A stretch of DNA of 13,124 bases from an uncultured Clostridia bacterium. Lineage in GTDB: Bacteria; Bacillota; Clostridia; Oscillospirales; Oscillospiraceae. Positions 6,578 through 13,119 of the stretch are shown here, piece by piece. Numbering within the stretch: position 1 is the stretch's first letter; each line of letters starts with the position of its first letter. The translations under genes and the position numbers were made by a program. The notes beneath the pieces were generated by a model. It made no database searches and had not been told where the DNA came from. It saw only the letters and a program-made list of their open reading frames with translations. Location: NCBI GenBank assembly GCA_945910975.1, contig CAMDZY010000032.1, positions 1 through 13,124 on the forward strand. The letters run 5' to 3'.

Positions 6578-7582
6578 ATGAAAAAATATAACGTTGCAAT
6601 TCTCGGCGCGACCGGTGCTGTCGGTCGAGAAATGATGAAAGTTTTAATCGAACGGGATTTTCCCATAAATGAATTACATCTGCTGGCCAGCGCGCGCAGC
6701 GCAGGCAAGGTGGTAGAGTGGAACAGCAAGCCGCTCATGATCGAGGAAGCCAACGAGGACGCCTTTGAAGGCATCGACATTGTGTTGGGCGCAGCAGAAA
6801 ACGACGTAGCCAAAGAGCTGGCCCCCGCCATTGTCAAAGCAGGCGCCGTGTTTGTGGACAATTCCTCCGCGTTCCGCATGGATCCGGACGTGCCGCTGGT
6901 GGTGCCGGAAATCAATCCGGAGGATGTGAAGCTGCACAAGGGTATTATTTCCAATCCGAACTGCTCCACCATCATCACCGCCACCGCCATCAACGCGCTC
7001 AATCGTATTTCGCCTATCCGCTCGATGGTCGTTTCCACCTATCAGGCGGTATCCGGCGCAGGCGCGGGCGGCCCCGTGGAGCTTGCCGAGGAAGTGGAAG
7101 CGCTGCGCACGGGCAATCCGGTTGCGCCCAAGGTATTCCCCTATCAAATTGCATTCAACCTGATTCCGCAAATCGGCGGCGAAGCGTTTGAGGGCTACAC
7201 ATCCGAAGAAATGAAAATGCAAAACGAAGGCAGACGGATCCTCCATCTGCCGGATTTGAAGGTATCGTGTACCTGCGTCCGCGTGCCGGTCGTGCGCAGT
7301 CACTCCATTTCCGTACAGATGCACTTTGCCCAGGCAATTTCCGTGCGTCAGGCGCAGCGCGCCATTGCCACCGCACCGGGCTGCAAGCTGGTCGACCGCC
7401 TGAGCGAGCAAGAATATCCGATGCCGCTGGACACCTCCGATCAGGACACAGTATTTGTCGGCCGCATCCGCAAGGATTTGACCGACGAAAACGGCCTTTG
7501 CCTGTGGTGCTGCGGCGACCAGATTCGCAAGGGCGCCGCAACCAACGCCATCCAAATTGCAGAATTGCTGCTGGAACAGTAA
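6578..7582 (+). CDS. asd: Aspartate-semialdehyde dehydrogenase
   Basis: A 334-residue NADPH-dependent enzyme reducing aspartyl phosphate to aspartate semialdehyde, linking Ask to Hom. The cofactor loop GATGAVG is at 10-16. SNPNCSTI (125-132) contains the catalytic cysteine C129, VSTYQAVSGAG (152-162) contains the conserved Gln, and RVPVVRSHSISV (235-246) contains the catalytic His H242. Length and motif order match full-length bacterial Asd of about 330-370 residues. The RBS AGGAGG lies 7 nt before the ATG and only 13 bp separate it from ask, indicating one transcript. It is the last metabolic gene of the rightward block; the next strong hairpin terminator is at 7860-7902. It supplies semialdehyde both to Hom here and, presumably, to lysine/diaminopimelate synthesis encoded elsewhere. 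Confidence 0.97.
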   Translation: MKKYNVAILGATGAVGREMMKVLIERDFPINELHLLASARSAGKVVEWNSKPLMIEEANEDAFEGIDIVLGAAENDVAKELAPAIVKAGAVFVDNSSAFRMDPDVPLVVPEINPEDVKLHKGIISNPNCSTIITATAINALNRISPIRSMVVSTYQAVSGAGAGGPVELAEEVEALRTGNPVAPKVFPYQIAFNLIPQIGGEAFEGYTSEEMKMQNEGRRILHLPDLKVSCTCVRVPVVRSHSISVQMHFAQAISVRQAQRAIATAPGCKLVDRLSEQEYPMPLDTSDQDTVFVGRIRKDLTDENGLCLWCCGDQIRKGAATNAIQIAELLLEQ

Positions 7583-7597
7583 ATAAGGAGCTGTTAA

Positions 7598-7804
7598 AAA
7601 ACGGCTGTCAAGAGTGTTTCGATTCGTATTGAGGAGGAAATGCCGGAAAAGCTGGCATTTGTTGCCGATTATGAGGGACGGTCTGTCAACAGCCATATCC
7701 TCGTTCTAATCAGAGAAAGTATCAAAAAATTTGAGGACGCGCAGGGGCAGATCAACGGTGCAATTCGGCCGGATATGAATGTAAAGTCCACAAGAAAAAA
7801 CTGA
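7598..7804 (+). pseudogene. Ribbon-helix-helix (Arc-like) DNA-binding protein lacking a start codon
   Basis: A 68-codon open frame between TAA 7595-7597 and TGA 7802-7804 reads KTAVKSVSIRIEEEMPEKL, then a helix-turn-helix-like stretch containing YEGRSVNSHILVLIRESIKKFE. The short strand SVSIRI, followed by two helices with GRSVN at the turn, is characteristic of Arc/MetJ-type ribbon-helix-helix proteins, which bind DNA as dimers. No ATG, GTG or TTG occurs in frame before the ATG at 7640. Starting there would delete the strand that contacts DNA. AAGGAG (7585-7590) sits exactly 7 nt before codon AAA 7598, where a start should be, so the start was probably lost, perhaps by a change near the six-A run at 7596-7601. 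It directly follows asd. Possible alternatives are an unconventional start, or a truncated 54-residue product from 7640. Confidence 0.6.
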
Positions 7805-7859
7805 AAAGGCGATGCGATCCGCGAACCGGGTCGAATCAGAATTTCCCAAAGAATCATAA

Positions 7860-7909
7860 AATGATTCCGGGTCGTCGATAAAACCGACAACCCGGAATCA
7901 TTCTATTTT
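7860..7909. terminator. Strong hairpin terminator between convergent asd and lipoprotein genes
   Basis: The left arm 7860-7877 (AATGATTCCGGGTCGTCG) pairs with the right arm 7885-7902 (CGACAACCCGGAATCATT), giving 17 pairs with a single C-A mismatch and a 7-nt loop. CTATTTT follows on the plus strand, and the minus strand continues into TTATGATTCTTT. It is well placed to stop both the rightward hom-ask-asd transcript and the leftward lipoprotein transcript (ends 7922). Confidence 0.85.
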
Positions 7910-7921
7910 CGACGCCTGCAA

Positions 7922-9076
7922 TCAGCGTATGGTATATTGATAGGTGTCCGCGCCGATTTGAAAATATACGACCAGCGGCGCTTCTGCGCCGTCAACGACC
8001 TTCGGGCATTCGATCAGGCCATGATAGTGGCAGGTTGCAAGCGGTGTGCATACAACATCAGCGCTGAAAGATGTAAATCGGTTGTCGCCTTCATCCGTTA
8101 CGACAAAGCCGCTATAGGTGTAGCCGTTATCATAGTCGGCCGTGGGAGTGAACAAATCCCGGATGTGGACGTCCGTTTTGCCCTTGTTGTAATAGCTGCC
8201 GTCCACGTGGATATAAACCTTGCCGCTTTCGGCCGGATAGCTGGTGTAATAACTGCTGGTATTCTGCGGCTTTACCTCATAGGTCAGCTCCACATTGTTC
8301 AGTGTAAAGGTGAAATCGTCCGTTTCGATCACATCTCCGAGCGCAATGGGTTTTGTTTTGTCGGCAGGTTCCTCAACGGACGCGGTGACGTCGCTTTCCT
8401 CCGCCGTTGTGATGGTGTACCGGTTATCCGTATGCGCGACCATATTGCCGTCTTCATCCCATTCGTATTCGAGGACGGACATATCATCGTTGAAGCCCAA
8501 AGTAAATTCGGCCTTTTCATACTGCTCCGCCAGCTTTTCGGGAATGTTGACGCTAAGGCAATAGTCCAAGTCGGTATACGGATCGATCTCATATGATTTA
8601 TCCCGCTCAAAAACCAGCCTCACATCGTAGCCGGTAACGGTGTAAGAATCGTTTACAACGGCTTTGCCGGCAAAGGAGCTATCCCCAATCGTTGAAAGGG
8701 ATTTATTTTCAAAGTGACCTCTTACCATTAAGAACTTGTAGCCGCTTTCAATCCACAGTTCGGTGGACGAGTAATCGCTGGTCTCGAAGGAATACTCGTC
8801 ATAAATATCTATGGAATCAAAGGTCATTGTAAAAGCATCGTTTTCAATTTTATCCCCGATGGAAAGCATGACCGCCTCCTGCGCGGGTTCGGTGGGTTCT
8901 TCTGTTTCCGGTTCTGTTTCCGGTTGTGTGGATTCCGGCTCGGTTTGCGCCGATTCCGATTCGGTGGGCGCGCTGGTTTGCGTGGGCGCGCTTTCCTTCG
9001 CGGGTTCACTTTTTCCGCAAGCGTAAAGGCTCAGGCACATCGCCACAGCCAAAAGCAGTGCAATTCTTTTTTTCAT
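7922..9076 (-). CDS. Secreted lipoprotein with two tandem DUF4352-like domains
   Basis: A 384-residue predicted lipoprotein. It has a basic N-terminus and hydrophobic stretch (MKKRIALLLAVAMCLSLYAC) ending in a lipobox-like LYAC with Cys20 as the lipid-attachment site. A linker rich in Thr, Pro, Glu and Ser follows (about 21-68), likely spanning the cell wall. Two related extracellular domains follow: the first opens LSIGDKIENDAFTMTFDSIDI (about 71), and the second opens IALGDVIETDDFTFTLNNVEL (about 243). The shared GDxIExDxFTxTxxxxx pattern shows an internal duplication. This style fits telokin-like DUF4352-type immunoglobulin-fold lipoproteins common in Clostridia, whose function is generally unknown. 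The start has AGGGA 7 nt upstream. It lies 88 bp downstream of the XRE gene on the same strand, possibly co-transcribed, with a hairpin between them. Confidence 0.85.
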   Translation of the reverse strand: MKKRIALLLAVAMCLSLYACGKSEPAKESAPTQTSAPTESESAQTEPESTQPETEPETEEPTEPAQEAVMLSIGDKIENDAFTMTFDSIDIYDEYSFETSDYSSTELWIESGYKFLMVRGHFENKSLSTIGDSSFAGKAVVNDSYTVTGYDVRLVFERDKSYEIDPYTDLDYCLSVNIPEKLAEQYEKAEFTLGFNDDMSVLEYEWDEDGNMVAHTDNRYTITTAEESDVTASVEEPADKTKPIALGDVIETDDFTFTLNNVELTYEVKPQNTSSYYTSYPAESGKVYIHVDGSYYNKGKTDVHIRDLFTPTADYDNGYTYSGFVVTDEGDNRFTSFSADVVCTPLATCHYHGLIECPKVVDGAEAPLVVYFQIGADTYQYTIR

Positions 9077-9121
9077 GATCTGTCCCTCAACTTTCTGTCA
9101 TCAATTTTTACGTTTGTTTCG

Positions 9122-9154
9122 GGAAACTCTGATTCAATTTGGATCAGAGTTTCC
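9122..9154. repeat. Perfect 12-bp inverted repeat between the XRE and lipoprotein genes
   Basis: GGAAACTCTGAT (9122-9133) and ATCAGAGTTTCC (9143-9154) are perfect inverted copies with a 9-nt loop. It starts about 10 nt after the XRE stop codon on the minus strand. No T-run follows on the minus strand (CGAAACAAACG), so it is either a weak terminator or transcript-stabilising hairpin, or an operator upstream of the lipoprotein gene. I could not find a convincing -35/-10 pair for the lipoprotein next to it. Confidence 0.6.
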
Positions 9155-9164
9155 TTCGATTTTC

Positions 9165-9458
9165 TCAAAGGTCTGGCGGATCCTCGCGCGCTGCAAGGAG
9201 CTGATCCGGAGCTATGCCAAAATACGCCGCGATCTGGGAAACGATTCCCAGATTTCCCGGGGCATTATGCCCATTGTACCAGTGCTTGACCGCGCTGAAG
9301 GAAACATGGATGCTGTCGGCCAATTCCATCATGGCTGTGTTTTGGCTTTTTCTCCCGATGCCCGGGGATTCCCACTTGCACCGCATCAATGCTCTGAAGC
9401 GCGCAGTATCAAAGGTTTTTGTTGTTCCGTCCTGCATAAGATAAGTCTTCTTTGCCAT
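9165..9458 (-). CDS. Small XRE-type helix-turn-helix protein
   Basis: A 97-residue protein that starts at ATG 9458 (MAKKTYLMQDG) with GGGGGTG upstream; TTG 9473 would add only five residues and disrupt that spacing. After a short N-terminal extension (LMQDGTTKTFDTARFRALMRCKWES), residues about 45-92 form a Cro/CI-like helix-turn-helix: MELADSIHVSFSAVKHWYNGHNAP carries the turn (SFSAVKHW), followed by LGIVSQIAAYFGIAPDQLL, the usual last helix of XRE domains. It is probably a sequence-specific DNA-binding regulator, with its target unknown. No effector domain is visible. It has its own extended -10 promoter, and the lipoprotein gene lies downstream on the same strand, so it may regulate that gene or itself; this is inference from position. 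Confidence 0.8.
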   Translation of the reverse strand: MAKKTYLMQDGTTKTFDTARFRALMRCKWESPGIGRKSQNTAMMELADSIHVSFSAVKHWYNGHNAPGNLGIVSQIAAYFGIAPDQLLAAREDPPDL

Positions 9459-9498
9459 ATCGATCACCCCCAATCCCTGCGGCGTTTTTTATGGTTTC

Positions 9499-9507
9499 AT
9501 TATACCA
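9499..9507 (-). promoter_or_regulatory. Extended -10 promoter of the XRE gene
   Basis: On the minus strand, a perfect TATAAT (9504-9499) is preceded by TGG (9507-9505), forming an extended -10. No good -35 is found at 16-18 nt. The predicted start is near 9492, about 34 nt before the XRE ATG at 9458. Confidence 0.65.
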
Positions 9508-9576
9508 ATACCCATTTGGAAAAGATAGGTCGAACCACTTTGCACTGTCGAATTATGGAAAATTGTATCTTTTTTG

Positions 9577-9625
9577 AAAAAAAGACTGTCTTAAAATGAT
9601 TTTTACAAACCATTTTAAGACAGTC
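9577..9625 (-). terminator. Intrinsic terminator of the NTPase-CYTH gene
   Basis: On the minus strand a perfect 15-bp stem (arms 9625-9611 and 9598-9584, GACTGTCTTAAAATG and its complement) with a 12-nt loop is followed directly by seven T residues (complement of A-run 9583-9577). It lies 25 bp past the stop of the leftward NTPase-CYTH gene and separates it from the XRE promoter. Confidence 0.92.
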
Positions 9626-9649
9626 CCTTTTGTCGCACTTGTCGGGAGC

Positions 9650-10759
9650 TTACAGATCCTGCGACTGCGCGAGTTGGCGGTTTTTGTAGTTTTTGTTGTC
9701 GGTGACATCCATGATCAGTTCAATGCCGGGCGGCAGCTCGATCGGCGTTTCCGCAGAGGGAACCTTGATTTCCATCAGCGCCTTGGAGGTGGAGAATGGG
9801 TAGATGTCAATGTCAAAATCCTGATTTTTGTAGGAAATGCGGTAGCGCGTCTTAATAACCGGACGCAGCGACGTATCACATTCCATCAAATATTTAATAT
9901 AGTGCTTCTCCGAGATGGGTTTCTCTGTTTCCCAACGCTCCGTTTCCGATTTGTTTCGTTTTTCCGTGTAAAAGTACAGGTAATCCGAACCGGTAGACTG
10001 CTGGCGAATAATGCGCTCCACCTTCGGGCTGGTTGCACGCAGATAGGTCTGCATCATTTCAAAGCAAGCCGGCTTGTAGTCGCGCTTCAGTGCATCCAGA
10101 TCCGGCATCCGGATCAGGTATTTATGTATCGTGGACAGCGGCGCAGGCTCGCCCACAATGCGGAAAATGCACTTAATGGCGCGGTTGATTTTTTCCTCAA
10201 AGTCAACCGAGTTGTCAATTACGGTCAGATTATGGTGGCGTTCCCACGCGCGCAGCGTGCGGTCGTCCATCTCGCGGGCGTATTCCAGACTTTCCGTGCG
10301 GGCCTCGTTGCCAAAATTGTAGGCAAATTCCGCACCCTTGGCGCAGGTGACAAGATGCAAAACGGCATCATAATTTGCCAACACCTCGTCCTCCGTCCGG
10401 CCAAACTTGGCGATGGTCGCAGAAAACTCATCGTCGGTGATGTAGGCCTTGTCGTCTAACAAAGCGCGGTCGTAGACGATCAGGACATTCTCTTCCGGAA
10501 CCATTTCCGCTGCCTTGACGGCCAATGCTTCCTTGTGCAGCTGATCGGCAATGACAAAATCCTGAAATTCCAGCATTGACACGCAATTGTCAAAAGGCTT
10601 GATGCCAAAGCCGGAAATCAGCTCGGTTGCGGTTTCTGGGACGGTAATGACTTTCCAGCCGTCATCGCGTTTAAATTCCTTTAAGATGCGGCTGATCAGT
10701 GTGGTCTTACCTGCTGCCGGGCCGCCGGTCAGCACGATTTTGACAATTCTCTTTGCCAT
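9650..10759 (-). CDS. P-loop NTPase (AAA_28-like) fused to a CYTH triphosphate-tunnel domain
   Basis: A 369-residue two-domain protein. The N-terminal half (1 to about 205) is an AAA_28/NadR-kinase-like P-loop NTPase: Walker A GGPAAGKTT (12-20, K18), and Walker B-like NVLIVYDRALLDDKAY (91-106, D97). The C-terminal half (about 209-365) matches the CYTH fold strand by strand: HKYLIRM, FEMMQTYL, VERIIRQQ, YLYFYTEKR, EKPISEKHY, IKTRYRISYKNQDFDIDIY, ALMEIKVPS and NYKNRQLA. In active CYTH phosphatases the first strand carries ExExK; here the aligned residues are S209, I211 and K213, so both metal-binding glutamates seem to be missing while Lys is kept. The domain may bind rather than hydrolyse triphosphates. 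The substrate is unknown; a nucleotide kinase role for the N-terminus is possible. AAGGG precedes the start. It has its own promoter, leader hairpin and terminator, so it is monocistronic. Confidence 0.85.
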   Translation of the reverse strand: MAKRIVKIVLTGGPAAGKTTLISRILKEFKRDDGWKVITVPETATELISGFGIKPFDNCVSMLEFQDFVIADQLHKEALAVKAAEMVPEENVLIVYDRALLDDKAYITDDEFSATIAKFGRTEDEVLANYDAVLHLVTCAKGAEFAYNFGNEARTESLEYAREMDDRTLRAWERHHNLTVIDNSVDFEEKINRAIKCIFRIVGEPAPLSTIHKYLIRMPDLDALKRDYKPACFEMMQTYLRATSPKVERIIRQQSTGSDYLYFYTEKRNKSETERWETEKPISEKHYIKYLMECDTSLRPVIKTRYRISYKNQDFDIDIYPFSTSKALMEIKVPSAETPIELPPGIELIMDVTDNKNYKNRQLAQSQDL

Positions 10760-10794
10760 GGGAACCCACCCTTCTATTTTCGTGTACTACGGCC

Positions 10795-10835
10795 TTGCGT
10801 CCATCGCGGCTTTTCCCATCCGCCAATGGACGCAA
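10795..10835 (-). promoter_or_regulatory. 5'-leader hairpin upstream of the NTPase-CYTH gene
   Basis: TTGCGTCCAT (10795-10804) and ATGGACGCAA (10826-10835) are perfect 10-bp inverted arms. Inside, GCGG (10806-10809) pairs with CCGC (10820-10823), leaving a 10-nt loop and a small internal bulge. The predicted transcription start (about 10840) places the stem only a few nucleotides from the 5' end of the mRNA, about 35 nt before the start codon. No T-run follows on the minus strand, so it does not look like an attenuator terminator. Stabilisation or protein binding are possible roles. Confidence 0.6.
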
Positions 10836-10846
10836 AGTCCTTTTCT

Positions 10847-10875
10847 ATTGTACCATTCTATTGCGCATATTGCAA
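10847..10875 (-). promoter_or_regulatory. Predicted sigma-A promoter of the NTPase-CYTH gene
   Basis: On the minus strand, TTGCAA (10875-10870) is followed by a 17-nt spacer and TACAAT (10852-10847; 5/6). The -10 is preceded by TGG, forming an extended -10. The predicted start is near 10840, giving a leader of about 80 nt. It separates this gene's expression from metG upstream. Confidence 0.75.
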
Positions 10876-10913
10876 CAAAATGTTCGCACGTTTTTGTGAA
10901 ATTTTACAGAAAA

Positions 10914-12896
10914 TCAGCACATTTTCGCGCCGGCCGGGATTGCATCATCCAGCATGACCAGATGCAGCTTTTCCTCGCCGTATTCGGTATGCACGGCAGA
11001 AATCAACATTCCGCACGATTGCAGCCCCATCATTTTGCGCGGCGGCAGATTGACGATGGCCAGCAGCGTCTTGCCAACCAATTCTTCCGGCTTGTAGAAT
11101 TTGGCGATGCCGGAGAGAATTTGCCGGTCGGTGCCGGTGCCGTCGTCGAGCGTGAAGCGCAGCAGCTTGTCGGATTTCTTGACCGGCTCGCACGCCTTGA
11201 CCTTAACGGCGCGGAAGTCGCTGCGGCAGAAGGTGTCAAAATCGACAGGTTCGGCATTGAGCGGCTCTGTTTCCATCGCGGGCAGTGCGGCGCGGCGTGC
11301 TTTTTCTACGGCTTCTTCGTGAATCCGCTCCAGCTCGGCAAGCTCCTTTGCAACATCGATGCGGGGGAACAGCGGCGCGCCGCCGGTTACCTGCGCGTCA
11401 CGCGGCAAGGTTCCAAAGAATGCCATTGATTCCCAGCCGGCCTCGTCTGCACCAATGCGGCGCAAAATTTCCGCGCTGGTGTCCGGCATGAACGGCTGCA
11501 GCAGACCGGCGCAAATGCGCACGGTTTCCAGCAAATTGTACATCACGCGCGCCAGCCGTGCCGTCTTTTCCGGCTCCTTCGCCAGCTTCCACGGCTCGTT
11601 TTCGTCAATATATTTGTTGGCGCGGGAAATCACCTTAAAAATCTCCGCCAAAGCATTCTGGAACGCGTACTTTTCCATCTGCTCGGCATAGCTGTGGTTG
11701 AGCGCGCAGGCCATGGTGATCAATTCATCATCCTTGGAAGCATCCTCTTCCTGCTCCAACGGCAGCTTGCCGTCAAAATATTTCTGCACCATCGCAACCG
11801 TGCGGCTGACAAGGTTGCCCAAGTCGTTGGCGAGGTCGACATTGATGGTGTTGATGAGCAATTCGTTGGAAAAATTACCGTCCGAACCGAACGGGAACGA
11901 CCGCAGCAGGAAGAACCGCAGGCTGTCCACGCCATAACGCTGCGCCAACAGATAGGGATCAACCACGTTACCCTTGGATTTGGACATCTTGCCGCCGTCG
12001 AGCAGCAGCCAGCCGTGGCCGTAAACACGCTTGGGCAACGGTTCGCCCACGCTCATCAGCATGGCAGGCCAAATGATGGTGTGGAAGCGGACAATTTCCT
12101 TGCCGACAAAATGCACATCGGCCGGCCAATACTTGGCGTAGTCGTTGTGCGCGCTGTTGCAATAGCCGAGCGCGGTTGTATAATTAAACAGTGCGTCCAC
12201 CCAGACATATACCACATGACCGGGGTCAAAATCCACAGGGATCCCCCATTTGAACGAGGTGCGCGACACGCACAAGTCCTCCAGACCGGGCTTAATGAAG
12301 TTGTTGACCATCTCATTGACGCGGGAACGCGGCTGCAAAAAGTCAGTATTTTCCAGCAAATCGCGGACTTTATCGGCATATTTCGACAGGCGGAAGAAGT
12401 AGGCCTCCTCCTCGGCCTCATGCACCTCGCGACCGCAGTCGGGGCATTTGCCGTCGACAAGCTGGCTCTCCGTCCAGAACGATTCACAGGGCGTGCAATA
12501 CAGGCCCTTGTACGAGCCTTTGTATATATCCCCGTTTTCATACATTTTTTTGAATATTTTTTGCACCGCTTCGCAGTGGTAATCATCCGTGGTGCGGATG
12601 AAGCGGTCATAGGAAATGTTCATCAGCTTCCACAGATCCTTGACGCCGCCCTCACCCTCGACGATGTTGTCTACAAACTGCTTGGGCGTGATGCCCGCCT
12701 GAGCGGCCTTTTCCTCGATCTTCATGCCATGCTCGTCCGTGCCGGTGAGGAACATGACGTCATAGCCGCGGAATCGCTTGTAACGCGCCATGGTGTCCGT
12801 TGCTACGGTGCAATACGTATGGCCGATGTGCAGCTTGTCCGAGGGGTAATAAATGGGGGTTGTAATGTAAAACTTTTCCTTGCAATGCTCACACAT
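10914..12896 (-). CDS. metG: Methionyl-tRNA synthetase with C-terminal tRNA-binding domain
   Basis: A class I aminoacyl-tRNA synthetase of 660 residues that charges tRNA-Met with methionine. I chose the ATG at 12896 (MCEHCKEKFYITTP), with AAGGAG about 10 nt upstream; an ATG at 12929 would place the RBS inside the gene. HIGH is at 23-26 and KMSKS at 303-307. The inserted zinc knuckle uses C134/C137 and C151/C154 (YCTPC and KCPDC). FLTGTDEHGMKIEEKA is the conserved editing/active-site stretch. After the helical anticodon domain, an OB-fold tRNA-binding domain closes the protein (about 552-660, from DFDTFCRSDFRAVKVKACEPV), as in MetG forms that dimerise. An N-terminal CxxC in MCEHC is a small oddity. 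It has its own promoter upstream, and no clear terminator is seen before the next gene's promoter. Confidence 0.97.
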   Translation of the reverse strand: MCEHCKEKFYITTPIYYPSDKLHIGHTYCTVATDTMARYKRFRGYDVMFLTGTDEHGMKIEEKAAQAGITPKQFVDNIVEGEGGVKDLWKLMNISYDRFIRTTDDYHCEAVQKIFKKMYENGDIYKGSYKGLYCTPCESFWTESQLVDGKCPDCGREVHEAEEEAYFFRLSKYADKVRDLLENTDFLQPRSRVNEMVNNFIKPGLEDLCVSRTSFKWGIPVDFDPGHVVYVWVDALFNYTTALGYCNSAHNDYAKYWPADVHFVGKEIVRFHTIIWPAMLMSVGEPLPKRVYGHGWLLLDGGKMSKSKGNVVDPYLLAQRYGVDSLRFFLLRSFPFGSDGNFSNELLINTINVDLANDLGNLVSRTVAMVQKYFDGKLPLEQEEDASKDDELITMACALNHSYAEQMEKYAFQNALAEIFKVISRANKYIDENEPWKLAKEPEKTARLARVMYNLLETVRICAGLLQPFMPDTSAEILRRIGADEAGWESMAFFGTLPRDAQVTGGAPLFPRIDVAKELAELERIHEEAVEKARRAALPAMETEPLNAEPVDFDTFCRSDFRAVKVKACEPVKKSDKLLRFTLDDGTGTDRQILSGIAKFYKPEELVGKTLLAIVNLPPRKMMGLQSCGMLISAVHTEYGEEKLHLVMLDDAIPAGAKMC

Positions 12897-12948
12897 AGAT
12901 ACATTTCTCCTTCTATCCGTTGCGCACATTCGTGCGGTATATTTTCAC

Positions 12949-12984
12949 ATTATATAGTATAATCAATCCACACCAAAATAGCAA
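12949..12984 (-). promoter_or_regulatory. Predicted promoter(s) of metG
   Basis: On the minus strand, TTGCTA (12984-12979) is followed by a 17-nt spacer and TATACT (12961-12956; 5/6). An overlapping alternative is TTGGTG (12976-12971), a 16-nt spacer and a perfect TATAAT (12954-12949). Either gives a short leader of about 45-55 nt, with no room for a T-box or other large riboswitch between promoter and gene. Confidence 0.6.
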
Positions 12985-13033
12985 GCAAATTCCAAAAAAA
13001 TCCGCCCCGGCCGTTCCTTTTTGCCGGTAAGTG

Positions 13034-13042
13034 TGCTATAAT
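13034..13042 (+). promoter_or_regulatory. Extended -10 promoter firing rightward at the window edge
   Basis: A perfect TATAAT (13037-13042) is preceded by TGC (13034-13036), forming an extended -10 on the plus strand. There is no convincing -35. The predicted start near 13049 sends transcription directly into the three hairpins at 13053-13119 and out of the window. Confidence 0.5.
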
Positions 13043-13052
13043 AACCACAAAC

Positions 13053-13119
13053 AGGTGCGTAAAGCGCACCTCGCTGATTTTTGTGCGGCATATGCCGCAC
13101 ACGCAGCGCCTTGCGCTGC
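13053..13119. repeat. Cluster of three GC-rich hairpins at the right edge
   Basis: There are three consecutive perfect inverted repeats. AGGTGCG/CGCACCT (13053-13059 and 13065-13071) has loop TAAAG. GTGCGGCATATGCCGCAC (13083-13100) is an uninterrupted 18-bp palindrome. GCAGCGC/GCGCTGC (13103-13109 and 13113-13119) has loop CTT. A short TTTTT (13078-13082) lies between the first two. No coding frame is seen here. They could form a structured RNA or leader for a rightward transcript, or be the edge of a dispersed palindromic repeat element. Confidence 0.65.

Larger units (their letters stand above)
7583..7921. other. 339-bp intergenic region between asd and the lipoprotein gene
   Basis: This gap holds the start-less ribbon-helix-helix frame (7598-7804) and the hairpin terminator (7860-7902). 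Between them (7805-7859) I see no gene or clear signal. A small inverted pair (AAATGCC/GGCATTT, about 7638-7660) lies inside the RHH frame and is probably chance. Confidence 0.6.

Noticed and set aside
6674..7696. Minus-strand open frame (340 codons) opposite asd
   Set aside because: It is a shadow of asd, with His/Gln/Arg-rich composition typical of antisense translation.
8880..9010. Repetitive stretch in the lipoprotein gene as a DNA repeat or CRISPR-like element
   Set aside because: It is the Thr/Pro/Glu/Ser-rich linker coding region; the near-repeats are degenerate codon repeats in frame, not regular repeats with spacers.
9596..10459. Plus-strand open frame (287 codons) opposite the NTPase-CYTH gene
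   Set aside because: It is antisense to a well-defined two-domain protein and begins inside that gene's terminator stem.
11694..12962. Plus-strand open frame (422 codons) opposite metG
   Set aside because: It is a mirror of a strongly conserved synthetase, its sequence is low in recognisable motifs, and it lacks a credible start and operon context.
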